From: Gammaproteobacteria bacterium
Lineage (GTDB): Bacteria; Pseudomonadota; Gammaproteobacteria; Steroidobacterales; PWYM01
DNA: 44,500 nt
Assembly: GCA_020832005.1 (NCBI GenBank)
Contig: JAFIFN010000015.1
Span: forward strand, 1 to 44,500
Reading direction: 5' to 3'
Shown here: positions 16,919 to 25,433 of the stretch, in pieces
How positions within the stretch are numbered: the stretch's first letter is position 1
Layout: each line of letters starts with the position of its first letter
Position numbers and translations under genes: made by a program
The notes under the pieces: generated by a model
Database searches by the model: none
Told to the model about the DNA's origin: nothing
The model's input: the letters and a program-made list of their open reading frames with translations, nothing else

Positions 16919-17590
16919 ATGGATGACATGATTGCCCCGTCGATACTCTCGGCGGACTTCGCGCGGCTGGGCGAGGAAGTCGACGCGGTCCTGGCCGCTG
17001 GTGCCGATATCGTGCACTTCGATGTCATGGACAATCATTACGTGCCGAACCTGACCATCGGTCCGCTGGTGTGCGAGGCTCTGCGCCACCATGGTGTGAC
17101 CGCACCCATCGACGTACACCTGATGGTCAAGCCTGTGGACCGGATCATTCCCGATTTTGCCCAGGCCGGCGCCAGCTGGATCAGCTTCCACCCGGAAGCC
17201 AGCGAACACGTGGATCGCACGCTGGCGCTGATTCGCGAGTCCGGCTGCAAAGCCGGCCTGGTGTTCAACCCTGCCACGCCGTTGTTCCATCTTGATCATG
17301 TCATGGACAAGCTGGACCTGATCCTGCTGATGTCCGTCAATCCGGGCTTCGGTGGCCAGAAGTTCATAGACTCGACCTTGCCGAAGCTTCGCGAGGTTCG
17401 TCGACGCATCGATGCCTCCGGTCTGCCGATACGCCTGGAGGTCGACGGCGGCGTGAAGACGGACAATATCCGGCGTATTGCCGAGGCGGGTGCCGATACC
17501 TTCGTCGCCGGATCGGCGATCTTTGGCACACAGGACTATCGCGCGACGATTGCCGGGATGCGTGAGCAGCTGGCGGCGGCCAGGCGGTGA
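16919..17590 (+). CDS. rpe: Ribulose-phosphate 3-epimerase
   Basis: 223-aa TIM-barrel enzyme interconverting ribulose 5-phosphate and xylulose 5-phosphate. The conserved blocks are [34 protein letters not shown] (metal-binding and catalytic Asp), [25 protein letters not shown] and [13 protein letters not shown] (second catalytic Asp). It starts at ATG 16919, 29 bases after the MFS stop. The final bases overlap the gph GTG start, so rpe and gph are coupled, as in many gammaproteobacteria. Confidence 0.97.
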   Translation: MDDMIAPSILSADFARLGEEVDAVLAAGADIVHFDVMDNHYVPNLTIGPLVCEALRHHGVTAPIDVHLMVKPVDRIIPDFAQAGASWISFHPEASEHVDRTLALIRESGCKAGLVFNPATPLFHLDHVMDKLDLILLMSVNPGFGGQKFIDSTLPKLREVRRRIDASGLPIRLEVDGGVKTDNIRRIAEAGADTFVAGSAIFGTQDYRATIAGMREQLAAARR

Positions 17591-18261
17591 CTGCAGCCTG
17601 CGCGGCTGTGCTGTTCGATCTGGATGGCACGCTCGCTGACACGGCACCGGCGATCACGCGGGCGCTGAACGCAACCCTGGTGGAGCACGACCTGGCCGCG
17701 CAGTCCGAGCCGGTCGTGCGCGGCTGGATCGGCGGCGGGGTGGAATTGCTGCTCTCGCGGGCGATGCACGCCTTTTCGCTGGATGCCGACGATGCGGCCG
17801 CCAGGGCCCGCCTGATGGGACGGTTCGCCGTGCACTATCGTGATTGCCTGGCCGACGGTGTCGCTGCTTACCCCGGCATGGTCGATCTGCTGCATCGCCT
17901 CCGCGATGACGGCACGCCCCTGGGGATGGTCACGAACAAGCCGCGCGAGTTTGCCGTGCCGCTGCTCGAAGTCCTGCAGCTGGCGCCGTTGTTCTCGGCC
18001 ATCGTCTGTGGTGATGATCTGCCGCGACGCAAGCCCGATCCGTTGCCCGTCAGCACGGCGGCCTCGGCGCTGGGGGTGGCGGCTGGCAGCAGCTGGATGG
18101 TGGGGGACTCGCTGGCCGACGTGCGCTCTGCCAATCAGGCCGGCTGCGTCTCCGTGCTGATGGCATACGGCTACGGCAGCGACGATCCCCAGGCGGTTGC
18201 GCAGGCGCGCATGCATGCGCTGGATGTGGCGCAATTGCGTAGCCTGCTCTATCCACGGTAG
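17587..18261 (+). CDS. gph: Phosphoglycolate phosphatase (HAD family)
   Basis: 224-aa HAD hydrolase. Motif I is [15 protein letters not shown], with nucleophile and acid-base Asp at DLDGT; motif II is MVTNKPREF; motif III is the Lys in RRKPDPLPV; motif IV is [13 protein letters not shown] cap domain lies between motifs I and II. It removes 2-phosphoglycolate formed during DNA repair. The GTG at 17587 overlaps the rpe stop. The next gene here is a fused aspartokinase, not the trpE seen after gph in many relatives. Confidence 0.93.
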   Translation: MTAACAAVLFDLDGTLADTAPAITRALNATLVEHDLAAQSEPVVRGWIGGGVELLLSRAMHAFSLDADDAAARARLMGRFAVHYRDCLADGVAAYPGMVDLLHRLRDDGTPLGMVTNKPREFAVPLLEVLQLAPLFSAIVCGDDLPRRKPDPLPVSTAASALGVAAGSSWMVGDSLADVRSANQAGCVSVLMAYGYGSDDPQAVAQARMHALDVAQLRSLLYPR

Positions 18262-18358
18262 GCTTACGCGGTTTTGCGTCGAGCATTGTTTAACTACCCC
18301 CCGACATTACGCGCAGCCGGGCAGCGCCTGGCGTGACGGCTGCAGGACGGCCTTTGGC

Positions 18359-20842
18359 ATGACAGACAGCAAGTGGATTGTTCACAAGTTCGGCGGCAGC
18401 AGCCTCGCCACCGCAGAGCGTTTTCGGCGCGTGGCCGACATCATCGTGGCCCAGCAGCGCGGCCGGCTGGGCGTCGTGGTGTCCGCCATCGGCGGTTTCA
18501 CCGATGCCCTGCTGGGCCTGGTGGCCTCTGCCTCGCGTGGCACCGAGACGCCGGATGCGGCGCTTGCCGAACTGGGCATGCGCTACCGCGGTATCGTCGA
18601 GGAGCTGCTCGATGAGCCTTCGCGCGGCCCGGTACTCGCGGCCTTCGAGCGCGACTGTGAGGACATCCGCCACGTGCTTCAGGCGCTGCTGCTGGTGCGC
18701 GCCGCCTCGCCACGCAGTCGTGATCTCGTCGGGGGCTTTGGTGAGCTGTGGTCCGCGCGGCTGATGGCCGCCTACCTGGCCGCCCGCGAGGACCTCTCGC
18801 TGCCTGTTGACTGGCTGGATGCCCGTCAGGTGCTGGTCGTAGAGCCCGGCGAAATGGGGCCGGCGGTATGCTGGGACGAGACCCAGCGCCGGCTTGCCGA
18901 ACGGGGCGTGGCGAATTTTGCCGGCATCGTGGTCATCACCGGGTTCATCGCCAGCGACACCGAGGGTCTGCAGACGACGCTGGGTCGCGATGGCAGCGAC
19001 TACTCGGCGTCGATTTTCGGGGCGCTGCTCAATGCCGCCGAGATCAACATATGGACCGATGTCAGTGGCGTGATGAGCGGCGATCCCGGACGCGTGCCCG
19101 AAGCGGCGGTGATCACGGACCTGTCTTACAGCGAAGCCATGGAGCTGGCCTATTTCGGCGCGCGCGTGCTGCATCCGCAGACCATGGCGCCGGCCGTGCG
19201 CGAAGGCATCCCGATTCGTATCCGCAGCACCTTCGACCCCAGCGCCCGGGGCACGCGGGTGGCTGCCGATCCGCCGGCAGGCCAGCAGGTCAAGGGGGTC
19301 AGTGCAGTCGACGGGGTAGCACTGATCAATCTCGAGGGGGCGGGCATGATCGGCGTGCCCGGGACGGCCGACCGCCTGTTTGGCGCGCTGCGCGCCGCCG
19401 GCGTGTCCGTCATCCTGATCTCGCAGGGCAGCTCTGAGCACTCGATCTGTTTTGCGGTGCCCGAGACATCCGCCGAACAGGTGCGTCGCGTGGTCGAGCG
19501 CGCCTTTGCCAGCGAACTGCAGCAGGGGCTGGTCAACCGCGTCGGTGTGATGCGCCAGTGCAGTATTCTCGCCGTGGTCGGCGATGGCATGGCCGGGTTG
19601 CCGGGTGTGGCCGGGCGTTTCTTCGGCACCCTGGGGCGTGCCGGCATCAACGTGCGCGCGATTGCCCAGGGCGCCTCGGAGCGCAACATCTCAGCCGTGG
19701 TCGATACCGAGGATGCCGCCCGCGCGGTGCGCGCCGTGCACTCGAGTTTCTACCTCTCGGCCAAGACGCTGTCGATTGGCATCATCGGCCCGGGTACCGT
19801 GGGTGGTGCGCTGCTGGAACAGTTGCACGCCGAGCGCGAGCGGCTGCGGCGCGAGTTCAATCTGGACCTGCGCGTTCGCGGTATCGCCACATCCCAGCGC
19901 ATGTTGCTGGGCGGTCGCGACGTGGCGCTGGCCGGCTGGCGCGAAACACTTGCACAGCAGGGCCAGGCCACCGATCTGGATGTCTTCACCGACCACGTGC
20001 AGGCCGATCATCTGCCGCATGCCGTGATCATCGACTGCACCGCAAATCAGGACATCGCGAACCGCTACGAAGGCTGGCTGGCGCGCGGGATCCACGTCAT
20101 CACGCCCAATAAGCGTGCCAACAGTGGTCCCTGGCCGGCCTACGAGGCGATTCGCCGGGCCTGTCGCGAGCACAGCTCGCATTACTTCTACGAGACCACG
20201 GTCGGTGCCGGCCTGCCGGTGATCCAGACGCTGCGGGACCTGCGTGACACGGGTGATCGCATTACCAGCATCCAGGGTATTTTCTCCGGGACGCTGGCCT
20301 ACCTGTTCAACCTGTATGACGGCTCGCAACGATTCTCCGACATCGTGCGTGAGGCACGCGCCCGCGGCTACACGGAGCCCGATCCGCGCGAGGATCTCTC
20401 GGGCATGGATGTAGCGCGAAAAACCATTATCCTGGCGCGTGAGGCGGGCCTGACGCTGGAACTGGCCGACATCCCGGTGCGCAGCCTGGTGCCCGCCGGG
20501 CTGGAGGCAGGCTCGGTGGATGACTTCATGGCGCGGCTGGCCGAGCATGACGAGGCCATGGGGGCGCTGGTGGCTGAAGCCGATGCCAACGACCAGGTCT
20601 TGCGCTACGTGGGACATCTTGACGTGGCCGGTGGACGTGCTTCGGTGGACCTGGCGCGTTTCGAGCGCGACCACCCGTTCGCGCGCATCAACCTCACCGA
20701 CAATATCGTGCAGTACGAAACACGACGCTATAGCGAAAACCCGCTGATCATCCAGGGGCCCGGCGCCGGTCCGGAAGTCACGGCCGGCGGTGTGTTCGCA
20801 GATCTGCTGCGCCTGTGCAGCGTGCTGGCAGGCCCGTTGTGA
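18359..20842 (+). CDS. thrA: Bifunctional aspartokinase/homoserine dehydrogenase
   Basis: 827-aa fusion matching E. coli ThrA in length and order. The aspartokinase domain (about 1-290) begins VHKFGGSSLATAERFRRV and contains TLGRDGSDYSA. Two ACT regulatory segments (about 310-460) include GAGMIGVPGTADRLF. The homoserine dehydrogenase domain (about 470-827) has the NAD(P)-binding GIIGPGTVGGALLEQL, HVITPNKRANSG and EDLSGMDVARKTIILAR. It catalyses steps 1 and 3 from aspartate to threonine and methionine. ATG 18359 fits the family. Threonine feedback inhibition is likely (family knowledge). threonine synthase follows after 7 bases. Confidence 0.96.
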   Translation: MTDSKWIVHKFGGSSLATAERFRRVADIIVAQQRGRLGVVVSAIGGFTDALLGLVASASRGTETPDAALAELGMRYRGIVEELLDEPSRGPVLAAFERDCEDIRHVLQALLLVRAASPRSRDLVGGFGELWSARLMAAYLAAREDLSLPVDWLDARQVLVVEPGEMGPAVCWDETQRRLAERGVANFAGIVVITGFIASDTEGLQTTLGRDGSDYSASIFGALLNAAEINIWTDVSGVMSGDPGRVPEAAVITDLSYSEAMELAYFGARVLHPQTMAPAVREGIPIRIRSTFDPSARGTRVAADPPAGQQVKGVSAVDGVALINLEGAGMIGVPGTADRLFGALRAAGVSVILISQGSSEHSICFAVPETSAEQVRRVVERAFASELQQGLVNRVGVMRQCSILAVVGDGMAGLPGVAGRFFGTLGRAGINVRAIAQGASERNISAVVDTEDAARAVRAVHSSFYLSAKTLSIGIIGPGTVGGALLEQLHAERERLRREFNLDLRVRGIATSQRMLLGGRDVALAGWRETLAQQGQATDLDVFTDHVQADHLPHAVIIDCTANQDIANRYEGWLARGIHVITPNKRANSGPWPAYEAIRRACREHSSHYFYETTVGAGLPVIQTLRDLRDTGDRITSIQGIFSGTLAYLFNLYDGSQRFSDIVREARARGYTEPDPREDLSGMDVARKTIILAREAGLTLELADIPVRSLVPAGLEAGSVDDFMARLAEHDEAMGALVAEADANDQVLRYVGHLDVAGGRASVDLARFERDHPFARINLTDNIVQYETRRYSENPLIIQGPGAGPEVTAGGVFADLLRLCSVLAGPL

Positions 20843-20849
20843 GGTTGCC

Positions 20850-22163
20850 GTGAACTACCGCAGTACCCGCGGAGGCGCCAGTGTAGGCCTGGCCGAGGCG
20901 CTGCTGCTGGGGTTGGCCCCGGATGGCGGCTTGTTCGTGCCGGAGAATCTTCCGAGGTTATCTACGGAAGACTTTGATGATAAAGAAGATATTGTAGATA
21001 TCGGCACGCGTTTTCTGGCGCCTTTCTGTGCCGGCAGTGCCTTGGAGACGCGGCTCCGCGAGATCTGCACTGAGGCTTTTTCCTTCCCGATCCCGTTACG
21101 GGATCTGATGCCCGACCATCCTGGCAGGCTCAGTGTACTGGAGCTTTTTCACGGTCCCACGGCGGCATTCAAGGACGTCGGTGCGCGCTTCCTGGCCGCC
21201 TGCATGCAGCGACTCGACGCAGCCGCATCGCAGGCTGATCGTCGGCCTCTGACGATCCTGGTGGCGACCTCCGGTGATACCGGTGGCGCGGTGGCGGCGG
21301 CGTTTCACGGCCGCCCGGGCTTCCGCGTCGTGGTCCTGTACCCGGAAGGGCAGGTCTCACCGCGTCAGGCACACCAGCTCGCGTGCTGGGGTGACAATGT
21401 CCTGACGCTGGTGGTCGACGGCCCGTTCGACGCCTGCCAGCGCCTGGTCAAGGGGGCGTTCACTCACCCGGAACTCTCGAGCGCTCACCGTTTGTGTTCG
21501 GCCAACAGCATCAATATCGGCAGGTTGCTGCCGCAGGCCGTCTATTACGCAGCCTCGAGCCTGTGGCACCTGCGCCGGCATGGCCGGCCGGCTTCCTACA
21601 TCATTCCCACAGGCAATCTTGGCAATGCGCATGCCTGTGTCATGGCGCGCGCCTGCGGGCTGCCGATCGGGCGTATCGTGCTTGCGACCAACGCCAATCG
21701 CACGATTGGGGATTATCTGGCCAGCGGCGAGTACGCGCCGCGAGAAAGCATCGCGACGCTGGCATCGGCCATGGATGTCGGCGATCCTTCGAACATGGAG
21801 CGACTGCGCAAGCTGTTTCCCGGCATCGACGCGCTGCGCGAGCAGGTCCGCGCGTACAGTGTAGGTGACGAAGAAATCCGTGCGCAGATTCGCCGTGACG
21901 CGCAGCGCTATGGTGAAGTCTGGTGTCCGCACACGGCGACTGCCGCGCATGTCTACGATCTGCTCGATGCCGAGGAGCGAAAAGACCCGTGGGTACTGGT
22001 GGCCACGGCGCATCCTGCGAAATTCGACACCGTCGTCGAGCCGCTGCTCGGACGCACCCTCGAGATTCCCGCTGAACTCGCGGCGCTGCTGGAGCGCCCG
22101 ACTGTGCAGCAGCATATTGCCGCCGATCTCGATGCGCTTGCAGACCGGATGGCCGTGTCATGA
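20850..22163 (+). CDS. thrC: Threonine synthase
   Basis: 437-aa PLP enzyme converting O-phosphohomoserine to threonine. The PLP lysine is Lys108 in LFHGPTAAFKDVGARF. Family blocks are NYRSTRGGASVGLAEAL at the N-terminus, VATSGDTGGAVAAAF and PTGNLGNAHACVMA. The start is GTG 20850 with GAGG at 20841-20844. The gene sits directly behind thrA with no homoserine kinase between them. A 45-base stretch (20958-21002) of about 30% GC encodes an acidic STEDFDDKEDIVDI loop. Confidence 0.95.
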   Translation: MNYRSTRGGASVGLAEALLLGLAPDGGLFVPENLPRLSTEDFDDKEDIVDIGTRFLAPFCAGSALETRLREICTEAFSFPIPLRDLMPDHPGRLSVLELFHGPTAAFKDVGARFLAACMQRLDAAASQADRRPLTILVATSGDTGGAVAAAFHGRPGFRVVVLYPEGQVSPRQAHQLACWGDNVLTLVVDGPFDACQRLVKGAFTHPELSSAHRLCSANSINIGRLLPQAVYYAASSLWHLRRHGRPASYIIPTGNLGNAHACVMARACGLPIGRIVLATNANRTIGDYLASGEYAPRESIATLASAMDVGDPSNMERLRKLFPGIDALREQVRAYSVGDEEIRAQIRRDAQRYGEVWCPHTATAAHVYDLLDAEERKDPWVLVATAHPAKFDTVVEPLLGRTLEIPAELAALLERPTVQQHIAADLDALADRMAVS

Positions 22164-22182
22164 CCATCGCTGAGTCCAGCCG

Positions 22183-22776
22183 ATGAACACCCAGTCACCC
22201 CTGCTGCTGATCGCGGGCGCGAGTGTGATCGTCATCGTGCTGGGCGCGTTGCTGTGGTGGTGGCAGCGTGGCGGCGATCGCCAGCGCCGGGAGCTCGACC
22301 GGGCGTTTCGTGATATCGCCACCGAGCGGCTCACCAATGTCGTCGTCCCCGATGGTGAAGGCGGCGAGATCCATCTCGACCACGTGCTGCTGACCAGGCG
22401 CGGACTGGTGGTCGTGCACGTCAAGCGTGTGCGCGGCACTGTGTTCGGCAGTGATCGCATGGATGACTGGACGGTCATCGACGGCGACCGTCGCCACACT
22501 TTCGCCAATCCCCAGAGTTCCCTCTATGATCGCGTTGCTGCCGTCAAGCGCATCGTGCGCGAGGTGCCGGTTGAAGGGGCGATTGTGTTTGGCGCCAATG
22601 CGAGCTTCAGCGGTGGAGTACCACGGCATGTGGCGACACTGGCGGAGTTTCGCGAACGATACATGCCCGAGGGCAGGACAGCGACGGCCGAGAGTGTCGA
22701 GGATTTCTTTCCGCACTGGCAGCGACTGTGCGATGCCGTGATCGATGCCAACCTGGAGCGCTTGAAGCGCCTGTAA
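22183..22776 (+). CDS. Membrane-anchored NERD-domain protein
   Basis: 197-aa protein with one N-terminal membrane helix (about 7-28, LLLIAGASVIVIVLGALLWW) followed by a cytoplasmic NERD (nuclease-related) domain. The core is LDHVLLTRRGLVVVHVKRVRG, matching the usual D-H then VxxG then E-x-K pattern except that the Glu before V-K is His. That could weaken a nuclease site. The C-terminal part is helical. It follows thrC after 19 bases and converges with tatD. NERD proteins have no single known role. Start uncertain but ATG 22183 is the first ATG. Confidence 0.8.
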   Translation: MNTQSPLLLIAGASVIVIVLGALLWWWQRGGDRQRRELDRAFRDIATERLTNVVVPDGEGGEIHLDHVLLTRRGLVVVHVKRVRGTVFGSDRMDDWTVIDGDRRHTFANPQSSLYDRVAAVKRIVREVPVEGAIVFGANASFSGGVPRHVATLAEFRERYMPEGRTATAESVEDFFPHWQRLCDAVIDANLERLKRL

Positions 22777-22827
22777 AGCCTTGCGCCAGGGGCGCCAGGC
22801 ACAGGGTTCGTCGCGGCGCCGCGGTCT

Positions 22828-23622
22828 TTAGTCGTCGAGTTCGAAGAACTCGGTGGCGGCTAAAGTTGTGGCCTGCGCCAGCGCCTCGACCCCGATCCCC
22901 CGCGAGTGGGCCACCTTGCGCAATATATGGGGCAGGTGGACCGGTTCATTGCGCCGCGTCGCAGGTTTTTCCGGGAGATCGCGCGGCAGCAGGTAGGGCG
23001 CATCGGTCTCCAGCATCAGCCGCTCAAGCGGAATATCGCGCACCAGGGCTTCGAGGTGCCGGCCGCGGCGTTCATCGCAGATCCAGCCGGTAATGCCGAT
23101 GTACAGGTCCATGTCCAGGTAGCTGTAGAGTTCCTTTCGTTCGCCGGTGAAACAGTGCGCCACGGCGCGCACGAGCCCGTCGCGGTAGTCCTTGAGGATC
23201 GCGATGAATCGCTCATGGGCATCGCGCTGGTGCAGGAATACCGGCAGTTCCAGTTCCACGGCAAGTTCGAGTTGGGCGGCGTACGCGCGTTCCTGTTCGG
23301 CCGGTGTCGAATAGTTGCGGAAGTAATCCAGACCGCATTCGCCGACGGCCACTACGCCGGGTCCCTGTGCGATATCGGCCAGTATGGGGATGTCTGCCGC
23401 GCCGAACTCCCGCGCGTGGTGCGGATGAATGCCCGTCGTGGCATAGAGTTCACCGGGTCGCTCGAGAGCCAGGCGCGCAGCGCGGCGGGATTGCACTACG
23501 GTGCTGCCGGTGACGACCATGCGCCGCACGCCTGCGGCCTGCGCACGGGCAATCACCTCGTCGCGATCGTCATCGAAACTCTCATGCGTCAGGTTGACGC
23601 CTATATCGACCAGGTCCAGCAT
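22828..23622 (-). CDS. tatD: TatD-family metal-dependent DNase
   Basis: 264-aa amidohydrolase-fold nuclease, most like E. coli TatD: it has VDIGVNLTH at the start, TTGIHPHHAREF, VVAVGECGLDYFRN, FLHQRDAHERF, HCFTGERKELYSY, GITGWICDERRG and LMLETDAPYLLPRDLPEKP. These supply the metal-binding His, Glu and Asp residues. It acts as a 3'-5' exonuclease in repair and on damaged DNA. ATG 23622 begins MLDLVDIG; ATG 23631 would add three residues. It is convergent with the NERD gene and divergent from the YgjP-like gene. Confidence 0.94.
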   Translation of the reverse strand: MLDLVDIGVNLTHESFDDDRDEVIARAQAAGVRRMVVTGSTVVQSRRAARLALERPGELYATTGIHPHHAREFGAADIPILADIAQGPGVVAVGECGLDYFRNYSTPAEQERAYAAQLELAVELELPVFLHQRDAHERFIAILKDYRDGLVRAVAHCFTGERKELYSYLDMDLYIGITGWICDERRGRHLEALVRDIPLERLMLETDAPYLLPRDLPEKPATRRNEPVHLPHILRKVAHSRGIGVEALAQATTLAATEFFELDD

Positions 23623-23812
23623 GGCCGGCATTCTAGCGGGGATTGCCGGAGCAGGGTAACGGGCATTACGCTGTCGCTGCCCTGGCAACTGGCTGCAGTA
23701 AGGCCAGCTGCAGGCGTGCGAGGATGTGCCTGAGGGTTTCGGGCGGATGCCTGAAGGCCTGATGCGACTTTTTGACAGCCGGAATATCGGTTTCAGGTGT
23801 GCCCGATCAGTG

Positions 23813-24580
23813 ATGCGATGGACTAAAAGGCTCGTGCAGACGCAGCTTCCGCTGGCGCTGGAGGCGCCACAGGCTGCTACGGACGCGTTGCCATACCTGC
23901 AGGTGCGCCGCCATCCGCGTGCCCGCCGCCTGAGTATCCGGGTGCACGCGGGCGGTCGCGTGGTCGTCGTCGTGCCGCGAAGAAGCTCGGCGCGCAGTGT
24001 CGAGGCGTTCATCAATGAACATCGCGACTGGATTATCCGTACCTCACGCAAGCTTTCTCCAATAGAACCCCTGGCCTTACCATCGCATATCGAACTGCCG
24101 GCGATCGGGCGCAGCTTCGCGCTTGACTATCCCGGCTCGCATGAGCGTCGTGTGCGCTGGGCAGAACGCGGCGATACGCTGGTGCTGCACACCAGCGCGG
24201 AAGATGCGCCCGCAAGCATGGCTGTGTTGCGCGACTGGTTGCTCGCCCAGGCACGGCGCCAGGGGCCGGCACAGGTCGCGGCCATCGCGGCGGAAACCGG
24301 GCTTGAGCCTTCGCGACTGCAGTTTCGGCTGCAGCGTACCCGCTGGGGGAGTTGCTCGAGCCGTGGCACCGTCAGCCTCAATGCCTGCATGTTGTTTCTG
24401 GAGGGCCGTCTGCTGCGCTACCTGTTGCTGCACGAACTCTGCCATCTTCGCCATATGAACCATTCGAAGCGGTATTGGGACCTGGTGGCGCGTTTCGAAC
24501 CTGACTGCCGGGCGCTGGACCGTGAGCTCGATGACGCCTGGCGCCGGGTGCCCGCCTGGGTTTTCGGCCACCTGGCGTGA
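23813..24580 (+). CDS. YgjP-like zinc metal hydrolase (M48/DUF45 family)
   Basis: 255-aa protein of the YgjP/DUF45 family. Near the C-terminus it carries a zinc peptidase-like motif HELCHLRHMNHSKRYWDLVARFEPD (HExxH plus a later acidic residue), preceded by FRLQRTRWGSCSSRGTVSLN, which is diagnostic. The N-terminal beta-rich part begins about VRRHPRARRLSIRV. Substrate unknown. ATG 23813 gives the usual length; ATG 23762 or the farther ATG 23726 would add 17 or 29 residues. It lies divergently from tatD. Confidence 0.88.
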   Translation: MRWTKRLVQTQLPLALEAPQAATDALPYLQVRRHPRARRLSIRVHAGGRVVVVVPRRSSARSVEAFINEHRDWIIRTSRKLSPIEPLALPSHIELPAIGRSFALDYPGSHERRVRWAERGDTLVLHTSAEDAPASMAVLRDWLLAQARRQGPAQVAAIAAETGLEPSRLQFRLQRTRWGSCSSRGTVSLNACMLFLEGRLLRYLLLHELCHLRHMNHSKRYWDLVARFEPDCRALDRELDDAWRRVPAWVFGHLA

Positions 24581-24612
24581 TCATGCCTGCACGTCAGTCG
24601 TAGCGTGGGCCA

Positions 24613-25428
24613 ATGAGTCGCCGCCACAGCCTGAGCTTCTGGGTGCCTGCCATCGCAGCCTCGCCGCTGTTGCTGGGCCAGGCGATATGGACCGCATTGC
24701 GCACACCGCGATTGCCGGAGGCCGCCGGCGCCCGCGCGGCAACGGTCTATTCGGCCGATGCAGCCGATGGGCTCGATGCGGCCGATCATCCCGGCTCGGA
24801 TCGGCACGCGCCAGCGCCGATGCGCCTGTTGGTCGCCGGCGAATCCACCGCGGTTGGCGTGGGCGTGAGTTGTCTTGATGAAGCGCTGGCGGGCAGGCTC
24901 GCCGTGGAGATCGCCAGGCGCAGCCATCGCCGCGTGGACTGGCAGGTCGTGGGCGCCAACGGTGCACGGGTCGAGCGTCTTGTCGGTTTGCTTGGCCGCG
25001 CCAGTATTGCCCCGCAGACCGAGCTTGCGCTGCTGCCGATGGGGGTCAACGATACCGTCAAGCTCAGCTCGGCGCGACGCTGGGTGGCTGCGTTGCAGAG
25101 CACCACGGATCTGCTGCGCGCTGCCGGCGTAGGGCACATCGCCTGGGCATCGGTGCCGCCAGTGGGATGGTTTACGGCGCTGCCGCGCCCGCTGCGCTGG
25201 TTGCTGGGGATGCGCGCCCGTCAGCTGGATCGGATCCTGCTGGAGTGGGCCGCACAGGCAGGCGACGACGTGTACTACCTGCCGGTTCGATTGCCGCCCC
25301 GGCCCGAATTGTTGGCCGAGGACGGCTACCACCCCGGCCCGGAGGGCTATCGCCTGTGGGCGTCGCTGCTGGCCGATCAGCTGCAAGCCTGTGATCTGCT
25401 CGCAACTGATCGGCCAAAAGACCCCTGA
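24613..25428 (+). CDS. SGNH/GDSL-family hydrolase (lipase/esterase-like)
   Basis: 271 aa. A probable signal anchor or membrane segment covers residues about 8-25. The SGNH blocks are MRLLVAGESTAVGVGV (nucleophile Ser in GES), VGANGARVERLV, PMGVNDTVKL (Asn) and LAEDGYHPGPEGYRLWA (catalytic Asp and His). It is likely an esterase or lipase acting at the membrane or in the periplasm, substrate unknown. It ends 5 bases before the convergent acnA stop. The spacer near residues 35-65 is Ala/Asp-rich and probably disordered. Confidence 0.88.
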   Translation: MSRRHSLSFWVPAIAASPLLLGQAIWTALRTPRLPEAAGARAATVYSADAADGLDAADHPGSDRHAPAPMRLLVAGESTAVGVGVSCLDEALAGRLAVEIARRSHRRVDWQVVGANGARVERLVGLLGRASIAPQTELALLPMGVNDTVKLSSARRWVAALQSTTDLLRAAGVGHIAWASVPPVGWFTALPRPLRWLLGMRARQLDRILLEWAAQAGDDVYYLPVRLPPRPELLAEDGYHPGPEGYRLWASLLADQLQACDLLATDRPKDP

Positions 25429-25433
25429 CAGCG

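Noticed and set aside
18262-18358. Possible threonine attenuator or leader peptide before thrA
   Set aside because: No short frame rich in Thr or Ile codons and no terminator-antiterminator pair were seen.
22777-22827. GC-rich inverted repeats between the NERD gene and tatD
   Set aside because: GGCGCC elements are self-complementary by composition and no T-run follows, so a terminator is not supported.
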